From: Flavobacterium ustbae
GTDB taxonomy: Bacteria > Bacteroidota > Bacteroidia > Flavobacteriales > Flavobacteriaceae
NCBI RefSeq assembly: GCF_003946915.1
Contig: NZ_RPOC01000006.1
Location: 186,001 to 250,000, forward strand
DNA length: 64,000 bases
Reading direction: 5' to 3'
Positions within the stretch are counted from its first letter, which is position 1. The number at the start of each line of letters is the position of its first letter. The position numbers and the translations under genes are program-made. The notes under the pieces are model-generated. The model ran no database searches and was not told the origin of the DNA. It saw only the letters and a program-made list of their open reading frames with translations. This document shows, piece after piece, positions 63,451 to 64,000 of the stretch.

Positions 63451-64000
63451 TCAAAACCCAATGCTATTTCCGCCATCAACTGGCAAAACTGTACCTGTTG
63501 TATATTTTGATTCGCTTAAAGCGAAATAATAAACCGCATCTGCAATGTCTGATGGCTCTCCTAAAAAGCCCATTGGTGTTCTCCCTAAAACTTTATTTTT
63601 TCTTTCTGGATCGTTATCCAATGCCGCTGCCGACATTTTAGTTTTTATAAATCCCGGAGCAATACAGTTTACACGAATTCCTGCTGGAGCCAATTCGGTT
63701 GCCATAGCACGCGTCATCGATTCGATTGCGCCTTTACTTGCGGAATAGGCGATTACTTTTGGTATTCCGTATTGTGAAGCCATAGAACTGATATTGATAA
63801 TACTTCCGCTTCCATTAGCTTTCATATTTTTGATTACTTCACGGCTTACGGCAAAAACGCTCAGTAAATTAGTATGAATAATCGAAAGAAAATCTTCATC
63901 GGTCACGTCTGGAATTTCCTTTTTCATGTTGATTCCGGCATTATTTACCAAAATATCGATCGATACATTTTGCGTTATGCTATCAATCATAGCAGGAATT
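63451..64000 (-). CDS. SDR oxidoreductase (probable D-mannonate oxidoreductase), cut by the window edge
   Basis: The frame continues without a stop to the window end, so the N-terminus, with the Rossmann glycine motif, lies beyond it. The visible part has DILVNNAGIN, the catalytic Ser region INISSMASQYG, the YSASKGAIE Tyr-Lys pair, IAPGFIKTKM and the end TTGTVLPVDGGNSIGF. Next to uxuA this SDR most likely interconverts D-fructuronate and D-mannonate. Gluconate 5-dehydrogenase-like enzymes are close relatives and cannot be excluded. The ATG at 63990 is internal, not the start. Confidence 0.85.
   Translation of the reverse strand, partial: IPAMIDSITQNVSIDILVNNAGINMKKEIPDVTDEDFLSIIHTNLLSVFAVSREVIKNMKANGSGSIINISSMASQYGIPKVIAYSASKGAIESMTRAMATELAPAGIRVNCIAPGFIKTKMSAAALDNDPERKNKVLGRTPMGFLGEPSDIADAVYYFALSESKYTTGTVLPVDGGNSIGF

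Overview
The window looks like a Flavobacterium-type chromosome (phylum Bacteroidota). The signs are low G+C coding DNA, TAnnTTTG-type promoter boxes without obvious Shine-Dalgarno sequences, a type IX secretion (T9SS) gene trio with a type B sorting domain and a PorP/SprF partner, two SusC/SusD pairs, a FecR/ECF-sigma pair and several polysaccharide-degradation clusters. Nearly all genes lie on the minus strand. The species cannot be fixed from the sequence alone.

Region by region. (1) 0.2-10 kb: tRNA-Ser(TGA) followed by an A+T-rich accessory block. It holds a small helix-turn-helix gene, an RteC-like gene, an AbiEii-type nucleotidyltransferase toxin with its DUF6922-like partner, and a compact helicase / ABC-type ATPase / HNH nuclease cassette. 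The last two genes resemble the Septu (PtuA/PtuB) anti-phage architecture. A degenerate copy of the tRNA 3' end lies near 10.74 kb, where the block ends, but no integrase is visible. (2) 10.8-20.8 kb: an apparent operon of an unknown exported protein, a 1957-residue T9SS-secreted protein (RCC1-like, DUF11-like and six tandem 106-residue cadherin-like repeats), a PorP/SprF protein, a PorE-like OmpA protein and a truncated isochorismatase-fold protein that lacks its nucleophilic cysteine. (3) 21.3-38.6 kb: an alpha-mannan / N-glycan type utilization locus with ROK kinase, GH125, two GH92, GH2 beta-mannosidase, SusD, SusC and a LacI-type regulator with two palindromic operators. An AraC-type membrane regulator sits beyond it. 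(4) 39-49.5 kb: an AprA-like methyltransferase, a phospholipase-C-like/alkaline phosphatase fusion, and a second SusC/SusD pair controlled by FecR and an ECF sigma factor. This group suggests uptake of a phosphorylated or phosphodiester-containing ligand. (5) 50-53.4 kb: an S24 (LexA/CI-like) repressor with repeated operators, a small membrane coiled-coil protein, and a divergent MBL hydrolase/LysR pair. (6) 53.8-64 kb: a xylose / glucuronoxylan locus: xylose isomerase, xylulokinase, a GntR-type regulator, cytoplasmic GH43, a GPH symporter, GH10 xylanase lipoprotein, mannonate dehydratase, and an SDR that runs off the window.

The metabolic genes fit together. The mannan locus binds and imports mannan fragments (SusCD), trims alpha- and beta-linked mannose outside the cytoplasm, and probably phosphorylates the sugar with the ROK kinase. 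The xylan locus cuts xylan outside (GH10), imports oligomers (GPH symporter), hydrolyses them inside (GH43), sends xylose through XylA/XylB, and sends glucuronate side chains through UxuA and the SDR. The intergenic DNA is rich in palindromic and tandem repeats. The least explained parts are the helicase/ATPase/HNH cassette, the internally shortened beta-mannosidase, the phosphatase fusion beside the sigma-controlled SusCD pair, and the S24 repressor locus.
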